This document shows positions 63,368-64,000 of a stretch of DNA of 64,000 nt, piece after piece (within the stretch, counting starts at the first letter, position 1; every line of letters begins with the position of its first letter). The notes beneath the pieces are model-generated. The model was not told the DNA's origin and searched no databases. It was given only the letters and a program-made list of their open reading frames with translations. This stretch comes from Myceligenerans indicum (GTDB lineage Bacteria; Actinomycetota; Actinomycetes; Actinomycetales; Cellulomonadaceae), in NCBI RefSeq assembly GCF_016742955.1, contig NZ_JABBYC010000017.1, positions 1 to 64,000 of the forward strand, read 5' to 3'. Both the position numbers and the translations under genes were made by a program.

Positions 63368-64000
63368 TCAGATGCTCAGGTCGAGGTCCTGGAGGCGGAT
63401 CGGCTCCCCCGTCTCCAGGGACGCGTTGCCGGCGTAGCCCACCGCCGAGGCGAGGATTCCGTCGCGGTACCCGGCGGCCCGGCCGAGCCGGTCCGGCTCA
63501 GCGGACGGTGCGAACACGTCACGCAGCAGCAACGTGTCTCCGCCCCCGTGGCCACCGGGTCCGACGGCCACGATCGGCCGCTCCTCCGCCCTCTCCCAGT
63601 GCCGCTGCACCACGAGGCGCTCGCCCGCCGGGCGCACGAGGTCCTCCGCCTGTGCGTCGGTGGCACTCGGGTCGAGGATCGCCGCGCCCGCCTCGGAGAA
63701 CTCGACCGAGCCGCGCTCCACCACCTCGAGCTCCGCCCGCCCGCGCGTCCCGTTGACCACGACGCGGTAGCCCTCCCAGGGCGAGTGCGCCGTGAGGGAG
63801 TAGCTCATCGTGGCCCCGCTCGCGTACTCGACCACGAGGCTGAGCGTGTCCTCGGTGGTGATCCCGGCGTCGAACACGGACCGGTTGCGGACGTAGCCGT
63901 CGTGGGCCTGCGCCTGGGGGCCGTAGAGCCCGGAGAGCCACTCGTTCTTGTCGAGGTCGAGGTGCCACGGGTCGACGCCGCCCTCCTTCAGCGCCCGCTC
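63368..64000 (-). CDS. Gfo/Idh/MocA-family oxidoreductase (5' part outside window)
   Basis: The last 210 codons of a gene that enters from the right edge; the frame is open to base 64000. The visible part is the C-terminal alpha-beta domain: DPWHLDLDKNEWLSGLYGPQAQ, DGYVRNRSVFDAGITTEDTLSLVVEYASGATMSYSLTAHSPWEGYRVVVNGTRGRAELE, and the closing LASAVGYAGNASLETGEPIRLQDL. Gfo/Idh/MocA is the best fit. An internal GTG at 63877 is not the start. It shares the locus with the pectate lyase and the other oxidoreductase, so it probably acts in the same sugar pathway. Confidence 0.8.
   Translation of the reverse strand, partial: ERALKEGGVDPWHLDLDKNEWLSGLYGPQAQAHDGYVRNRSVFDAGITTEDTLSLVVEYASGATMSYSLTAHSPWEGYRVVVNGTRGRAELEVVERGSVEFSEAGAAILDPSATDAQAEDLVRPAGERLVVQRHWERAEERPIVAVGPGGHGGGDTLLLRDVFAPSAEPDRLGRAAGYRDGILASAVGYAGNASLETGEPIRLQDLDLSI

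Overview
The window is high-GC DNA (clearly above 70 % G+C) from an actinobacterium. Supporting traits are disA next to radA, a GTP-type PEP carboxykinase beside a RamB-like regulator, an Rv2747-like ArgA, many GTG starts and many probable leaderless promoters. The secreted arabinan- and pectin-degrading enzymes suggest a plant-biomass degrader, for example of the Promicromonosporaceae/Cellulomonadaceae type (inference). Bases 1-19 are an Illumina Nextera mosaic end, so the left edge is an assembly edge with adapter left in. The right edge cuts a gene.

Left third (318-20934). A VapBC-type toxin-antitoxin pair is followed by an L-arabinose/arabinan locus on the minus strand. It holds four secreted arabinan-type glycosidases (a GH43-GH51 fusion, two GH43-ricin proteins and one ricin-GH43 protein), a YtfQRT/YjfF-type furanose ABC transporter, AraA, AraD, AraB and a LacI-family regulator. 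Two near-identical operator-like palindromes lie upstream of the transporter operon and of araB. Together they would cut arabinofuranosyl chains outside the cell, import the sugar and convert it to D-xylulose 5-phosphate.

Middle (20992-49719) is mostly housekeeping or accessory: a multi-pass membrane protein with a repeat linker, proC, a three-gene operon of membrane-anchored proteins of unknown function, radA, disA, mutY, glpD, argA, an S33 peptidase, an ECF sigma factor with a membrane partner, ramB and pckG (divergent around a strong palindrome), trmL, a Fic protein with an AT-rich operator-like array, a DUF808 membrane protein preceded by a 15-codon upstream ORF, a ThuA-like protein, two GyrI-like proteins, a DadA-like oxidase and a geranylgeranyl-reductase-family flavoprotein.

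Right part (49747-64000) is a second carbohydrate locus, probably for pectin-derived sugars. It has altronate dehydratase (UxaA), a MalEFG-type ABC importer, a LacI regulator fused to a DUF6807 (PmoA-like) domain, two Gfo/Idh/MocA oxidoreductases (one cut by the window edge), a remnant of a beta-helix lyase, and a 1253-residue secreted PL9-type pectate lyase with two chitin-binding-like modules. A palindrome GGGAAACCGGTTTCCC occurs upstream of both the importer/regulator pair and the lyase, suggesting one regulon.

Short GC-rich tandem repeats and long perfect hairpins recur throughout the intergenic DNA. I found no tRNA, rRNA, CRISPR array, insertion sequence or recognisable riboswitch.
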